Shown piece after piece: positions 46,205 through 59,660 of a stretch of DNA of 64,000 nt (within the stretch, counting starts at the first letter, position 1; each line of letters starts with the position of its first letter). The DNA is taken from contig NC_067125.1 in NCBI RefSeq assembly GCF_021347895.1, forward strand, positions 9,258,768 to 9,322,767, in the 5' to 3' direction. The stretch is from Acanthochromis polyacanthus. Taxonomy: Eukaryota > Chordata > Actinopteri > Pomacentridae. The notes under the pieces were generated by a model, which did no database searches, was not told the DNA's origin, and saw only the letters and a program-made list of their open reading frames with translations. Made by a program: the position numbers and the translations under genes.

Positions 46205-47671
46205 TCATCATTACTCGTCCCAGTCATCAGTGAGAGAGCCAATTTCCATTTAAAAGAGCACTCTGCTCCTTTCCCCCCTCCTTTGCTCTCCTTTCCTTCC
46301 CTCTCCACCTCTGTCCTCCTCCATCTGCCTCCACAGAGTGCCATCTTTCTGATTTCTCCTCTTCTTCTTCCCTGGCCGTCCTTCCGTCTCTCTTTCTCCA
46401 CAATGCCCCCAAAGTATTCATTTTAATGCTTTCATGCATGCTCTTTGATACAAGAGACTTTTCTCTTTTATTTTTCCTTCCTTGAGTGCATGGAGAGATT
46501 GCGACTGCAACCGAAACGTGTAGGGCTTCTAAAAGGTGGCGGCTGAGAGGAACTTGAAAAAAACAACCAAAAGTTAAAAGATGGAAACGGAGGAGAGAGA
46601 GAAATGTTTTAATGTTCCCTGAATGTTCCACGACTTGAGATTTTATGCATCCAGATAGAAAGTGTACTCCCAAGTAGTATCCTAAAGACGGTCAAAGAAA
46701 ATCTTTTTGCTGTTTCACCACTTGGATGCAGTTCAGACATATTGCTGGAGATTTATGCAACCAGCAGACATGGAGCAACATCATACCTGTAAAACCAAAA
46801 CAAAGAGCTAAAAGCGACTCAAACTCTCCTCAGAGCTCAGGGAACTGCAGTCATGCGAGTTTCTTCTGTGGAAGCTGCACTTTCCTCATTTCACTTGGTA
46901 ATTTTAGGAATTGTTATCATGAAAATATCTGTCAGTGAAGCTCTAAAAAAATTTAAAAGCTCAAGTGTTTCTTCTAAAGCCTTCCAGGTGTGGAAAAAAA
47001 GATGGTAGGGATTTTAATTATTCATATTTCCAGTCATCTTATATTCATGGCAGTATATTGTATGAAAAATGCTTTAAAACAAGTGGGAAAACATGATAAA
47101 TCTGTGCCATCCCTCCACTTCCAACGCCGCTGTAAGACGAGAGCATGAAATTACAGGTCTGCTCTGAAAGAACCTGAGGTGGCACGAATGCATTTCTATT
47201 ACAATAGTGTTATAAAGCCTTTAATGGGATAATTTCTAATGAAATTACACCAGCTCTCAATCGGCAGGATTCTATGGGGAGCCTCCTAAAAGACCCCAAT
47301 TTCATGTCTAGAGTAACTCTATTTCTTCTGCCCCCTTTGAGGATTGAGTGAAAATGACAATTTAATCCTGGGTGTTTAAAGTGGAGACACTGAAACTGTT
47401 CAGTAAAAAAGAAGCCCCAAACGTGCGTTCTTAGATCTTCTCTTTTTGTTTCCATCACCATTTTCATCCTGCTCATGATGGCAGCAGACCAAGGCTGTAT
47501 CCACACCAATATGTTCGTTTTAAAATGCACGCACTCTTTCATGACAAAAAGCAAGATTTTTGGAAACAGTGATGCAGATATCAGTGTTCACGTTTTGATA
47601 TCCGTGTCATTCCCTGAGCCGTCATGCTCCTGTCGTGGGAAGTTTTTCTAGAAGAACACAAAGACAATAAC
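46205..47671. other. Intronic stretch without recognised genes
   Basis: A pyrimidine-rich part at 46258-46400 gives spurious open frames. The 47100-47560 part is complex, repeat-free DNA with AATTTCTAATGAAATTACAC and similar words; possibly regulatory, untested. Confidence 0.4.
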
Positions 47672-48092
47672 TAGTTCCCTCTGGCCGTCAGACTGTACAA
47701 CTCATCACTGAGTGGTCAGAGAGGGTCGCAGTCCTGATCACAGTAGGACTGATCCAGTGTGATGGTAGAATGTCTACGAACCTCATGTAGTTTACTACAA
47801 CTGCTTTTTTTTGTTTTTTTAACTGCTTGTCTGAATCACTTTAAATCACTGTGCCTTGAAATGTGTAAATACTGGATATTGACTTTTAGGTTCACATTTA
47901 GTATTGCTATAAATATCAAAATTAGAAGTTTTTACAGTTTTAAAGCTTATTGTATCATAGAGCATGCCTTTTAGAGTATGTACTAACATTTAATGCCAAT
48001 GTTAATATTGTTACTAACCTGCCGTTTTTGTTGTAAGTATGCTGCTGAATACCTGAACTTTCCTTGGGATTAATAAAGTATCTATCATCATC
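47672..48092 (+). mobile_element. CR1/Rex1-type LINE 3' end
   Basis: Begins with the end of a coding region (TTCCCTCTGGCCGTCAGACT, GTACAACTCATCACTGAGTG). This is followed by an untranslated tail and TTGGGATTAATAAAGTATCT at its end, the arrangement of Rex1/CR1-like LINE tails in teleosts. It is 5'-truncated to about 420 bases. Confidence 0.65.
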
Positions 48093-48275
48093 AACAGAGT
48101 GTTGCTGACCTTGCAGCTGTTAAGCAGCTAAAAAAGTCTTTGTGTTTTCACTAGTGCTGCTCTTTTTCTATAGTATTTTCTACAACTAAGCAACCGACAC
48201 TGAAATTATTTTAAAATACTTATCGAGGTGGAGAACATTTTAGTTTTCTAACTTTATTTTAAAATGAAAACGTAT

Positions 48276-48572
48276 ACACTACTGTTCAAAAGTTGAATGT
48301 TTTTTTCAATGGAGATAGCATTAAAATATTTAGAAATATGGTCAAGATGGCTGATTTTTAATGGAACATCTCCATAGGGGTACAGAGGAACATTTCCAGC
48401 AACCATCACTCCTGTGTTCTAATGCTACATTGTGTTAGCTAATGGTGTTGAAAGGCTAATTGATGATTAGAAAACCCTTGTACAGTTATGTTAGCACACG
48501 AATGAAAGTGTGAGTTTTCATCTAAAACATGAAACTGTCTGGGAGACCCCAAACTTTTGAACGGTAGTGTAA
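48276..48572 (-). mobile_element. Tc1-type MITE, second copy
   Basis: Ends CACTACTGTTCAAAAGTT and CCAAACTTTTGAACGGTAGTG are inverted repeats. The interior includes ATTGTGTTAGCTAATGGTGT and AAGGCTAATTGATGATTAGA. Same family as the interrupted copy at 36004-36920 but in the other orientation, with the internal block that the latter lacks. Confidence 0.82.
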
Positions 48573-50102
48573 GTGTGGATGTAGACAAAGTAAACTACTC
48601 TAGCTGTCCCACATCCTCTACCTCTTTGTGGGGGATCCTAAAGAAATCCAAAGCAAGTCGGGATATTCACCATAATCCCTGATGCATGTCTGCCTCAGGG
48701 TTTCCTCTCCCCACAGCAGTCATTATTCGAAGCACCTAGTAGAGGCGAGGGTCAGAATGCAGCTTTACTGTAGAACAATTGATAAAAGGAAACCTCAGCT
48801 GTCCACTATACATCGACATAACTGCAGCCCTGGTTCAAGGAGACCCTGAGGCTTAATGTTCCAAAACCTTTCCCAGATATATAGAAACGTAGCTTTTTAT
48901 TAATCCCCCTTAGCTCTTCTGCCTTTTTTGTCTCCCTCTCAGTCACTCCCTGCTGCTTTATTCCTCTCCTACATCCCTTCTCTCTCCTTTGTCTTTGTAA
49001 TCATGATCGCTCAATGTTGCCTTGACACTGAAGTGCCGCTATAAAGGAAACTCCAATCTCAACAGGCAAGAGAGACAAGGACAGAGCCAGTGTAATCACT
49101 CTTCTGTAGGTGTGTGTGGGTGCGTGCTGTGTATTTGTGTCTTTGCTGTGTCCACCATTGTGTTGGTATAGGTGTGTTATGGGGCTCAGGGTTAGTGCAA
49201 CAGCAAAAACTCTGAACAAATACAGGAGAAGCTCAGCAGAAATGAAGACACGGAGCGCCGGTTCATCTTCAAGATTACATCTTATAATCAACTTCACATA
49301 AAATTCTCAACATTTTTCTCTGTTTGAGTTTCCTCCAGCCCACTGCAGTGGCTTAGTTGTATGAGTCCATGAATCCAGCTGTTTTATACTGTGCTTGAGC
49401 CAAAAACACATCCATAGCTGTCAATATTACACATTTCCAGTGTACTTTGATACTTAGCTTGATATTCACTGCTAATACTGGACACAAATCCAGTATAGTA
49501 TTATTTTTCTCTTCAATCTACAATTCACGATGATAATTTAGCTTTACTGGGACACAATATAACATTAAAATTTAATTTAAGTGCAGCTCATTGGGTTTAA
49601 CTCTCTGCACCCCAAACAATTTCTGGGTATTTTTCGTTCCTGTCACACTTTTCTTTACTGTGTTTTCATTTCTATATAATGTTTTGCATCACTATGGAGA
49701 CATCATGACCATGACTAAAGGTTCGGAGAACTCAAAAAATGTCTTTTATCAGAATAACAAAGTTACAATGTCATAGATCATAAAAGAAAAAGAAAAGCTG
49801 GATTTATTTATTAAATGTTTCACAATTTTTTTAAAAAAAGTGTCCACAGGTGCTATCAAAACTGGAAAAAATGTTGTGTTTTTTTTAACTATTTGCACCT
49901 TAATAATCTCTCGATACGTATAGTATGATAGTTTGTTTACTTTAGCTCTCAGTTTCTCTCATTAGCTCTCTGTGCCTCCTGTCTACTCTGCGTAACACAG
50001 CCTGCAGTTTACCAGAAACCTTCCTGAAAGTGTGTCACATGACCACTGGTTGCATTTGAATCACTCATGACTTCTCAGTTGCACTTAGAAGCACATTTAT
50101 TT
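48573..50102. other. Intronic stretch without recognised genes
   Basis: No exon recognised. It is AT-rich toward the right, with A- and T-runs around 49785-49890. Confidence 0.4.
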
Positions 50103-50103
50103 T

Positions 50104-50580
50104 TACTCCGCCAAGGAGGTAGAGCGTGTTTGTCTGTCTGTTTGCAACATTACTCAAAAATGGGTAAACGGATTGAGATGAAACTGTAACTATGACAAAA
50201 AGTGAACACTACATCGGCTGCCTGCTGATAATCATGGTTGTGACTCTACTACAAATCCACTGCTACAGACTAATCAGTATTTATCCGCCCGAAGTTATAC
50301 AAGGAACAGTTGATCAAGTTGTGGGGGTGTTTGAGTCCCATCAATTCCCGTCGCCTGCTACATATTCGATTCGTTATCCGTACATAACGTACACATGCAT
50401 AACACACACCTGTGCTCAGCACAAGGTCATTTTGTTTGTGGATACATCTATATTAAATGGCAACATTCTATGTTGCCATGATTTCTGCCAAGACTTTTTT
50501 TCAACATTTCTTCTGTCGGAAATGACACTAAGACTGAGCAGCCTTGGCAGAGTACTTCACTCTCTGAGTGCTTTGCTTAT
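50104..50580 (+). mobile_element. CTCCGCCAAGG-family element, copy 2
   Basis: Starts ACTCCGCCAAGGAGGTAGA; AACATTACTCAAAAATGGG, AGTGAACACTACATCGGCTG and GTCCCATCAATTCCCG follow in family order. It ends near GAGCAGCCTTGGCAGAGTAC. It lacks the stretch containing the GAGATAGCGGCA word that copies 1 and 3 have, so it carries an internal deletion. A 134-codon open frame over it is a by-product. Confidence 0.75.
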
Positions 50581-50636
50581 TTTTAATGTGATCTGATGTA
50601 AATGGTTCATTTTGGGGAAACTTTTGCATAAAACAT

Positions 50637-51969
50637 CCATCCATTATCTATACACAGCTGATCTATGATTAGGGTGGCAGGGGGCTGGAGTCTATCCCCA
50701 CTGACTTAGGGTGAAGACAGGGGACACCCTGTACAGGTCACCAGTCTATCACAGGACATAGAGACAAACAATCACATTCTCACCTTCGGAAAATTTACAG
50801 TCACCACTTAACCTCAGCATGTTTTTGGACTGGAAGCCGGAGTACCTGGAGAAAACCCATGCATGCACAGGGAGACCATGCAAACTCCATACAGAAAGAT
50901 CCCAGGAAGTCTGGGACGCAAACCAAGGATCGTCTAGCTCAGGGATCGGCAGCCCGCGGCTCTGGAGCCTCATGCGGCTCTTTCAGCCCTCTGTTGTGGC
51001 TCCCTGTAACTTTGGAAAATAAATAATCAGCAGGCTATTTAATTAAAATTTCTTTTATTTTATATTTTTAATTTTTAAAATTTAATTCTAAATTTGAAGA
51101 TTATGGTGATTTGTAACATCAAAATATAACGTCTTAATTTTTTGTCTGTCAAAATATGCATCCCAGTCGTCAATCTCCGACTCTCGCCGGCCTGCGTGTA
51201 TTCATTTGGAGTCCTGTTGATCTTCGGATCCCAGTGTTTGCTCTACATTTATTCAGCAGCGGCAGGCCTCCATTCCTAAATCCTAGCCATCGCTCCTTCA
51301 AATTTCTTTCTTTTTTTATTGTCACAAATACACCACTGCCGCACGTCTCCGCCTTCACAGCAGAGTCCTGCACTGTGTCGGGTACTCGTGAGTACTGAGG
51401 TAAACTACGCATAATTGTCTTGCTCAGTATCTACTCTTTGATAGGGTAATACGACGTTACTCGCGAGAGCACGGCTCGATGTCACGTCCAGCATCCAGGC
51501 AGCAGGTCAGAGAGTCAGAGGAGTGTCGTCTTGGAAAATAGGGCAGCGACTTACCGGAGAAAAGTTATTAGCTTAAGATAAATAGATAAATAGATTTTAC
51601 AAGTTAAATAGACATTCGCAAATTATTGATTTCCAGCTAACATGACGTAACATATGAGGTCCAGGAGCAAAAATTACATTAACCAAGTAAGATAAATATT
51701 AGTGGAAGGACACGATTAAAAAAAATGAATCTATCTAATTAGAGGCTTTGTAATTAATTAATCATGACTGATTAACAAGGGCACAGAGGTAAAAAAGTGA
51801 TATATGCAGTGTTATCTTCATTTTAAATGCCAAAAGGATTTTGCGGCTTCCGGTGTTTTCTTTTCTGTGAGAAAAGGGTCGAAACGGCTCTTTGAGTGTT
51901 AAAGGTTGCCGACCCCTGGTCTAGCTGCAAGGCAAAAATGTTAACCACTGAGCGACTGTGCAGCCCTGT
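50637..51969 (-). mobile_element. L2-type LINE 3' tail split by a hAT-like element
   Basis: Left part 50637-50939 has CCATCCATTATCTATACACA, TGGAGTCTATCCCCACTGAC and CAGGTCACCAGTCTATCACA; right part 51927-51969 has GTTAACCACTGAGCGACTGT before GCAGCCC. ATAAAACAT flanks the whole (50628-50636 and 51970-51978), a clean 9-bp target duplication. The same L2 tail, unbroken, is at 30341-30699. Confidence 0.88.
50940..51918. mobile_element. hAT-like non-autonomous transposon with perfect 8-bp TSD
   Basis: 979 bases bounded by CAGGGATCGGCAGCC and the inverted GGTTGCCGACCCCTG (13 of 15 matching). It is flanked on both sides by GTCTAGCT (50932-50939 and 51919-51926). Removing it with one GTCTAGCT restores the L2 sequence. 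An 8-bp duplication with CAGGG-type ends is the hAT superfamily signature. The subterminal text CCGCGGCTCTGGAGCCTCAT is recalled from related fish elements. No transposase frame. Confidence 0.92.
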
Positions 51970-51978
51970 ATAAAACAT

Positions 51979-54402
<2,424 letters not shown>

Positions 54403-54640
54403 ATAGACCGTATAAAGAGATTGACATTGCACCTGTGGCGTTGCTTATTGGATTGAGGACAATTTGGAAGTCTCGAGTTTGCATTTTGGCTGTTCTCATC
54501 TTGGTCTTGTGAAACCTGATGTGATTGAGTGGTGAATCTGTATGAGGACTCAAGGATATCATATGATACAGTGGTTTCCTGTCAATCCCAGGGTAGCTAC
54601 GGCCTTTGAATATACTGCCTTTTATCATCTGTTTTACTCA
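54403..54640 (+). repeat. Fish interspersed repeat (CTTATTGGATTGAGGACA type)
   Basis: GTTGCTTATTGGATTGAGGA, GGAAGTCTCGAGTTTGCATT, CATCTTGGTCTTGTGAAAC, GTGGTTTCCTGTCAATCCCA and GGGTAGCTACGGCC follow the order of a repeat recalled from many teleosts. Class unknown; it may be related to the 55111 and 62282 fragments. Confidence 0.55.
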
Positions 54641-54865
54641 ATATAGTATGTACACATATATGCTGCAGTATTTCAGGATAAGGAGACACTGATTACATCC
54701 AGATATCAACTTATATATTTATATAATACTCATTTGTTTAATATGTTTGGCATTTTGGACAACGTTAATTCACAAAAAGACCTGTTAGTCTGGGTTCAGA
54801 TAATTTTTGAAAGAATTTCTTGCTGTGTAAAAATATACATTGGAGCAATAATAATGTTTCTCGCC

Positions 54866-55062
54866 CCCCGCGACCCTAATGAGGATTAAGTGGTGTATAG
54901 ATAATGGATGGATGGATGTTTTTGGACTGTGGGAGTAAGCTGTAGTATCCAGAGAAAACCCAGGCATAGACAGGGAGGACATGCAAACTCCATCCAGAAA
55001 GATCTGGCCGGGACCTATAGCTGCAAGGCGACAGCGCTAACTACCAAGCCACTGTGCAGCCC
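54866..55062. mobile_element. L2-type tail fragments in opposite orientations
   Basis: 54866-54917 (GCGACCCTAATGAGGATTAA to the GGATGG units) reads in the L2 sense direction. 54918-55062 (TTTTTGGACTGTGGGAGTAA to GTGCAGCCC) is the antisense of an adjacent L2 part. The two meet with no spacer, so this is either one inverted copy or two independent fragments. Confidence 0.72.
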
Positions 55063-55187
55063 AGGTAACTGATCAAGTAACATCCTTTTCTCAAACACTT
55101 GTGTTCAATCAGATTTATTTTTGTAACCAGAGGAGCCGCCTCCTGTTGGCTGTTAGGAAGAACGCAGCTTAAAGGTACTTCTACTTT

Positions 55188-55829
55188 CAACCCGGTCTCA
55201 CGGGGATTCGTGAAACTGTCACGTAAGTTTTAGTTTCGGTTTCGTGCGCACCAACACGATTTCGTCATGTTTTTCGGTCTCACGGGGATTCGTGAAACTG
55301 TCACGTAAGTTTTAGTTTCGGTTTCGTGCGCACCAACACGATTTCGTCATGTTTTTCGTGCCGCTCACCACGAAATGTTTTTCGCTGTGGTAATCACATC
55401 TGAAAGTGGTTTATACCGGCGGATTCATGACGATCTAAGCTGTCCATCGGCGTATACTGCTTGTGTGATTGCGTTTGCGGCCGCCGGCCGCCGGACATTT
55501 AAGAAATTCCTATGCAAATTGGTAAGTGTACCACCGGCTTATGGTTAGGTTATGGTTAGGTTATGGTTAGGATTATGGTTAGGGTTATGTTTAGGGACGA
55601 TGTCATGCAAAATATAGCGTTGGATTCGCCACGGTTTTACATTAAAAATATAATATACACATTCTTTTGAAATACGTTCTGAGTGGCACGAAAAGTCCGC
55701 CGTTTAAAATACATTGGTGCGCATTTCGTGGTGAGCGGCACGAAAAACATGACGAAATCGTGTTGGTGCGCACGAAACCGAAACTAAAACTTACGTGACA
55801 GTTTCACGAATCCTCGTGAGATCGGGCTG
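55188..55829. mobile_element. Palindromic DNA element with duplicated 82-bp arm
   Basis: Left end CAACCCGGTCTCACG and right end, inverted, CAGCCCGATCTCACG. The left arm is an exact 82-bp tandem duplication (55193-55274 and 55275-55356); the right arm (about 55723-55829) matches one copy in inverse with two differences in that unit. CTACTTT lies on each side (55181-55187 and 55830-55836). The core holds TTATGGTTAGG units at 55539-55596. No reading frame. Confidence 0.88.
55539..55596. repeat. Telomere-like (TTATGGTTAGG)n core
   Basis: Five imperfect units of about 11 bases mixing GGTTATGGTTA and TTAGGGTTA words inside the palindromic element; not true (TTAGGG)n. Confidence 0.8.
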
Positions 55830-55865
55830 CTACTTTGGCTTCACTCTTCAGACCTGAAGGCTTAA

Positions 55866-57954
55866 CGTTGCCAGCAAGTTGATTTCTCGCGATATTTGTG
55901 AGTTCACAAATCTCTCAAGAAACCATCTTGCTCTGCTCCCACCTTCACTTTTCGTACAGAACCAAGTTGGTTCGGGCCAATCACGCAGCAGTATTCGTGT
56001 GTGGGGCAGGATAATGTGCGGGATATCCGGGTGTGACGACAATACCAAGCGCCAGTAGATCAAAACAAATATGGTAACGGAGGACAACGATCGCAGTGTT
56101 TCCCCTTGGTTTGAAATGGCTGTGAGGCGGTGGGGGGGGTACTATCAAGTACTACACAATTATTAATCTGGCTATTGCCAGGCTACCTCCATCTCTTACT
56201 TACTTACTTATAGTCTGTGTGTCCCAGACTGGACTCAAACTCCAATCTTATTAGTGAAAGTCTGATGGTTAATGCAAGCATTGTGGTTTCTCTTTTAATG
56301 CGCAAAGCAAGAAAAATCTATGAGCCACACAATGTGGATCCAGATCAATAGAAATCAAACAGGCAGCTTACAATGTCACAACCTTTCTTGTAAAACTAAT
56401 AAGCTATTACTCATTTTGGTGTGAGATTGCGTAGTCTCTGGTTTGCCCTGTGACGTTTTTCTACATTAGTGGCAAAATGGAGCAGGGGTTTGATGAGTAG
56501 GTCCCTGTGTGGTTTGCATCTTGTCCCACTATGTACATGAACATGTGTGAAGGGAGTAGAACCTTTCATGTAGTTCATATCTGAGAAAACAAGGTTTGTT
56601 CATTTGTTTGTTTTGTGCCAAAGTGACCTTTACTCATGTTTCTACAGTTAAAAGTGGAGAACAGTCGCCACCCATGAGTGAGAATGAATCACGAGATACA
56701 GCTCTGCCCACGTATGTTTCTCCATCTTAATCCTCACTTCAGATTTGTTTTGAGTTTTCTGATGGCTTACATTCCGTTATTGTCAAGCTCAACTACTTTT
56801 TCCAAAGAAATCTTCCCATCTCTGAGATATAATGCCTTTCAAAAAATTGATTGTCATGCTATTATTGTGGATGTCACTGGAGAGTTTTTGTGAGTTGTGG
56901 CCTGGTTTTCTTTTCTCTTCAATAAAATGCATTTTATAGGTTTACCTCACATTTTAGGGAATCAGCCGTCTTCAATCCGGGGAAGACAGATAGCGAAAAC
57001 TGGTCCAACACTTGTTACAAAAACCTCCTCTGAAAATGAGTAGTATTGACGTGTGGGGCATGCATTTTTAATAACCAGTCACATCTCCTACTCTGCCTGT
57101 TCCAAAGATATTAATTTTTTATTCAGCTCTCCTCACTCTACAAATTTTCCTCCAGGATCATCAATGCAGAACATGTCAAAGGATTTTCCTTCGCTTAGAT
57201 TTTCTATTGTAATGGAGACATCAAACAAGTATGGTATGGGATGGCTTTATGTAACAACCTCACAAGTATATTGCTGTGGAACCTACATGTCAGCTTGCTA
57301 AACTGCTGAATAATTCCTCATGTAAACAATGGCTGGTTTTAATTTGGAAGCTATAAAAGACTGCTGTTGTCAAAGGTAAATATTAAATGCCACCTCTCTC
57401 CAAAAAAAGTGTCTACTCATCTCATAATGATGCCTTCCGTGGGTCTCATTAGGGAGAAACTGACAGCGAAATGCAAACATCCAGGACATAAACACCTATG
57501 TTGCATTGCTCTAATTATTCGCTGATAGTTTTAGAAACCTGAGCTGCAGTCTGAGATTCATACTAATTGCGTTGACTGACAATACCCCTGGGGTCAGTTT
57601 TAATTTGGGGCTGTTAGAGGTAAAACAGCAGCAGCATTGTGAGGCATGCGCGAACACACAAACATGTGGACACACACACGTACCCAAGGCTCAGAGCCAT
57701 TCTCAAAACACAAAGGGTGGGTATGAATATGTAGATTTGTGTTTTCATCAGTGTGACAATCTGCCACTCAAGGCTTGTGCTAAGCTGTGTCGTGGCGTGT
57801 TTGCAACTTCACCCCACACCGTAGAGGACGTGATAGAATTGGTTCTGGGTTGTATTTTTCTGCAGGTGAGGAAAGCCCTGTCAAATTTAAAGGGGTATTT
57901 AATGATTTTCTTACAGCACAAAGCACAACATAACTGAGTGTTGTTCAATGCAAA
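55866..57954. other. Intronic stretch without recognised genes
   Basis: No exon recognised. A G run lies at 56132-56139. The 57420-57610 part is repeat-free with TGCTCTAATTATTCGCTGAT and CATACTAATTGCGTTGACTG and may be regulatory; untested. Confidence 0.4.
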
Positions 57955-58060
57955 CGTCTCGTGCTGTGATTCGTAGACATTTCTGACTTTCCTGATGACT
58001 TGCCACTTAAGTGCCACCACGAGGTTCGACATTTGTGGTTTGCAATTAAAACGCCAAGTA
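57955..58060 (+). repeat. Old fish interspersed repeat, fragment 4
   Basis: AGTGCCACCACGAGGTTCGA followed by CATTTGTGGTTTGCAATTAA matches a part of the family described at 4665-4865. Confidence 0.55.
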
Positions 58061-58119
58061 CTGGGTAAGTTCCCACACATTGGTCCAGAAATTCAAGATA
58101 AGCATCGATCACTCTGGTG

Positions 58120-59660
58120 ATTTTTGTCCGTCCGTCTGTCTGTTAGCAACAGTATTCAAAAACAGACTAACAGATTTGGATTAAATTTTCAGTAAGGTCA
58201 GAAATAAGACTAAGACCAAGTGATTAGATTTTGGCAGTGATGCTGCTTATAGTCTGGATCCACGGATTTGTTAAAGATTTCTGTATCACTGAGAGATAGC
58301 GGCATGGTGTCACTGTAACTGTGTGGCGAGATTAGAAGGGATCTTTGTACTTAATCTGATCAACTACGGTTTCGACAACGCCACCTGGGGCTGACACCCA
58401 GGAAATCTAGCTCTGGTGAGTTTCCAGTCACTAGGCCAACTCAGATCACGCAAACTCCATTAACACAGGAGGGGCGAGACATGTCCAATTTAACAATGTT
58501 TATTAACAAATTGTCTAAGAAAAAGAAAATAATCCACACCAGTTAACATACACCAGCTAAAAGGAAGAATGGGCAACAAGGAATTAAAACAGAACAATGA
58601 ATTAAATCCAAAACATGAAACCAAATGCACTCACAAAAGCAAACAACAAGAAAACAAACAATTAAACCAACTAATACAAGGAAATAAACCAAACTAGCAA
58701 AAGAAACGATTAAAACAATATCTAAATCATCAGTAAAACACAAATCTGTTGAACAATTTGCAAGAGCCTGTGTCACCAGGCCTCAGCCATCCAAAGTCCA
58801 AACAGGTGACATGGCCTCTGCACCAAACAGGCCCAGGCTGCACTCAACAGTGCTGGGCCAACATTGTACTCCGCTCTAGGTTGGCAGCTGAAAATAAAAC
58901 AAACAAAACGGTACCAAAACCAAAGAAAACCGAAGCAAACCAAAACAGCAGCACGGGTCCACGTGGTAATGGACTGGACGCTGGACGGCTAAAGAGAAAA
59001 GCCAGACATCTATAATTAAACAGATAAACCAAAAGATCAACCTGCCCAATTTAAACGGCCAAAATTCACATACCCGGTGAGCAGAGGATGTAAACCCTGG
59101 AGATACAGCCCACCCACGTCTTGGCCACATGCCTGGAGCCGACCAACAATCGCGCACACACTGCAGGGCTCCAGCTGATCGTCTCCCCCAGGCCAACAAT
59201 CAGCCACGCTAAAAGGAGCGGTGAGTTTAATCACTGCATGTAAATGCACGCAACAACAAAAGGACCAGAGCACTCACATATTGTAGGCGGCACGCCTTGA
59301 CGGCAATTACAGCAGCTGGACACAAAGAATGTGGCTACATCCAGAACACCGCCAGGCCAAACCACAGCCACCACGACAGCAACCAGAGTGGAAGACAGTC
59401 AACTCCACTGCTGTGCACCTGAATATAAACAGCGCATGGTACCGCCCAGCAATTAAGGTACCCACACTGCTGGCACAGTGCCTCACAGTGGCCAGGAGGA
59501 AAATATCCTCCTGTCACATATGACAAGTGAACACTACATCAGTTGCCTTCTGACATGATTGCAATCTACTATAAATCCACCATTGCAGACTTATCAGGAC
59601 TGATCTGTTGGAAAACATACGACTGAGCAGCCTTGGTGGAGTACTTTGCTATTCTTGACG
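58120..59660 (+). mobile_element. CTCCGCCAAGG-family element, copy 3, interrupted
   Basis: Left half 58120-58319 (TCAAAAACAGACTAACAGAT, GCAGTGATGCTGCTTATAGT, GAGATAGCGGCATGGTGTCA) and right half 59519-59660 (GACAAGTGAACACTACATCA, GAGCAGCCTTGGTGGAGTAC). The family's first bases are missing or decayed at the left. The halves join exactly as in copies 1 and 2 when 58320-59518 is removed. Confidence 0.78.
58320..59518 (-). mobile_element. LTR-like insertion, possible solo LTR
   Basis: Read on the minus strand the 1,199-base insert starts TGTGACAGGAGGATATTTTC and ends CTCGCCACACA, so it has the TGT...ACA termini of a long terminal repeat. AATAAA lies at about 58499 on the minus strand, roughly 180 bases before the 3' end, as a polyadenylation signal would. 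No gag, pol or second LTR is present. No target duplication is visible, which is unusual. Whether it comes from a gypsy-type retrotransposon or another LTR lineage cannot be told. Open frames in it show no known domain. Confidence 0.6.

Larger units (their letters stand above)
55111..55865 (+). repeat. Older repeat split by the 55188-55829 element
   Basis: Left part GTAACCAGAGGAGCCGCCTC, CTGTTGGCTGTTAGGAAGA, CAGCTTAAAGGTACTTCTAC; right part CTACTTTGGCTTCACTCTTC, CAGACCTGAAGG. The same text uninterrupted through its first part occurs at 62282-62390. The intervening palindromic element is therefore younger. Confidence 0.7.

Noticed and set aside
45759..46673. Two open frames of about 150 codons on the minus strand
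   Set aside because: Both run across (GT)n, poly-G and pyrimidine-rich tracts, and their proline/histidine- or glycine/lysine-rich products are composition artefacts.
50192..50596. 134-codon plus-strand open frame
   Set aside because: It lies entirely inside a non-autonomous repeat whose other two copies do not keep the frame.
55539..55596. Interstitial telomere sequence
   Set aside because: The unit is TTATGGTTAGG, not TTAGGG, and it sits symmetrically inside a transposable element, so a chromosome-fusion origin is not supported.
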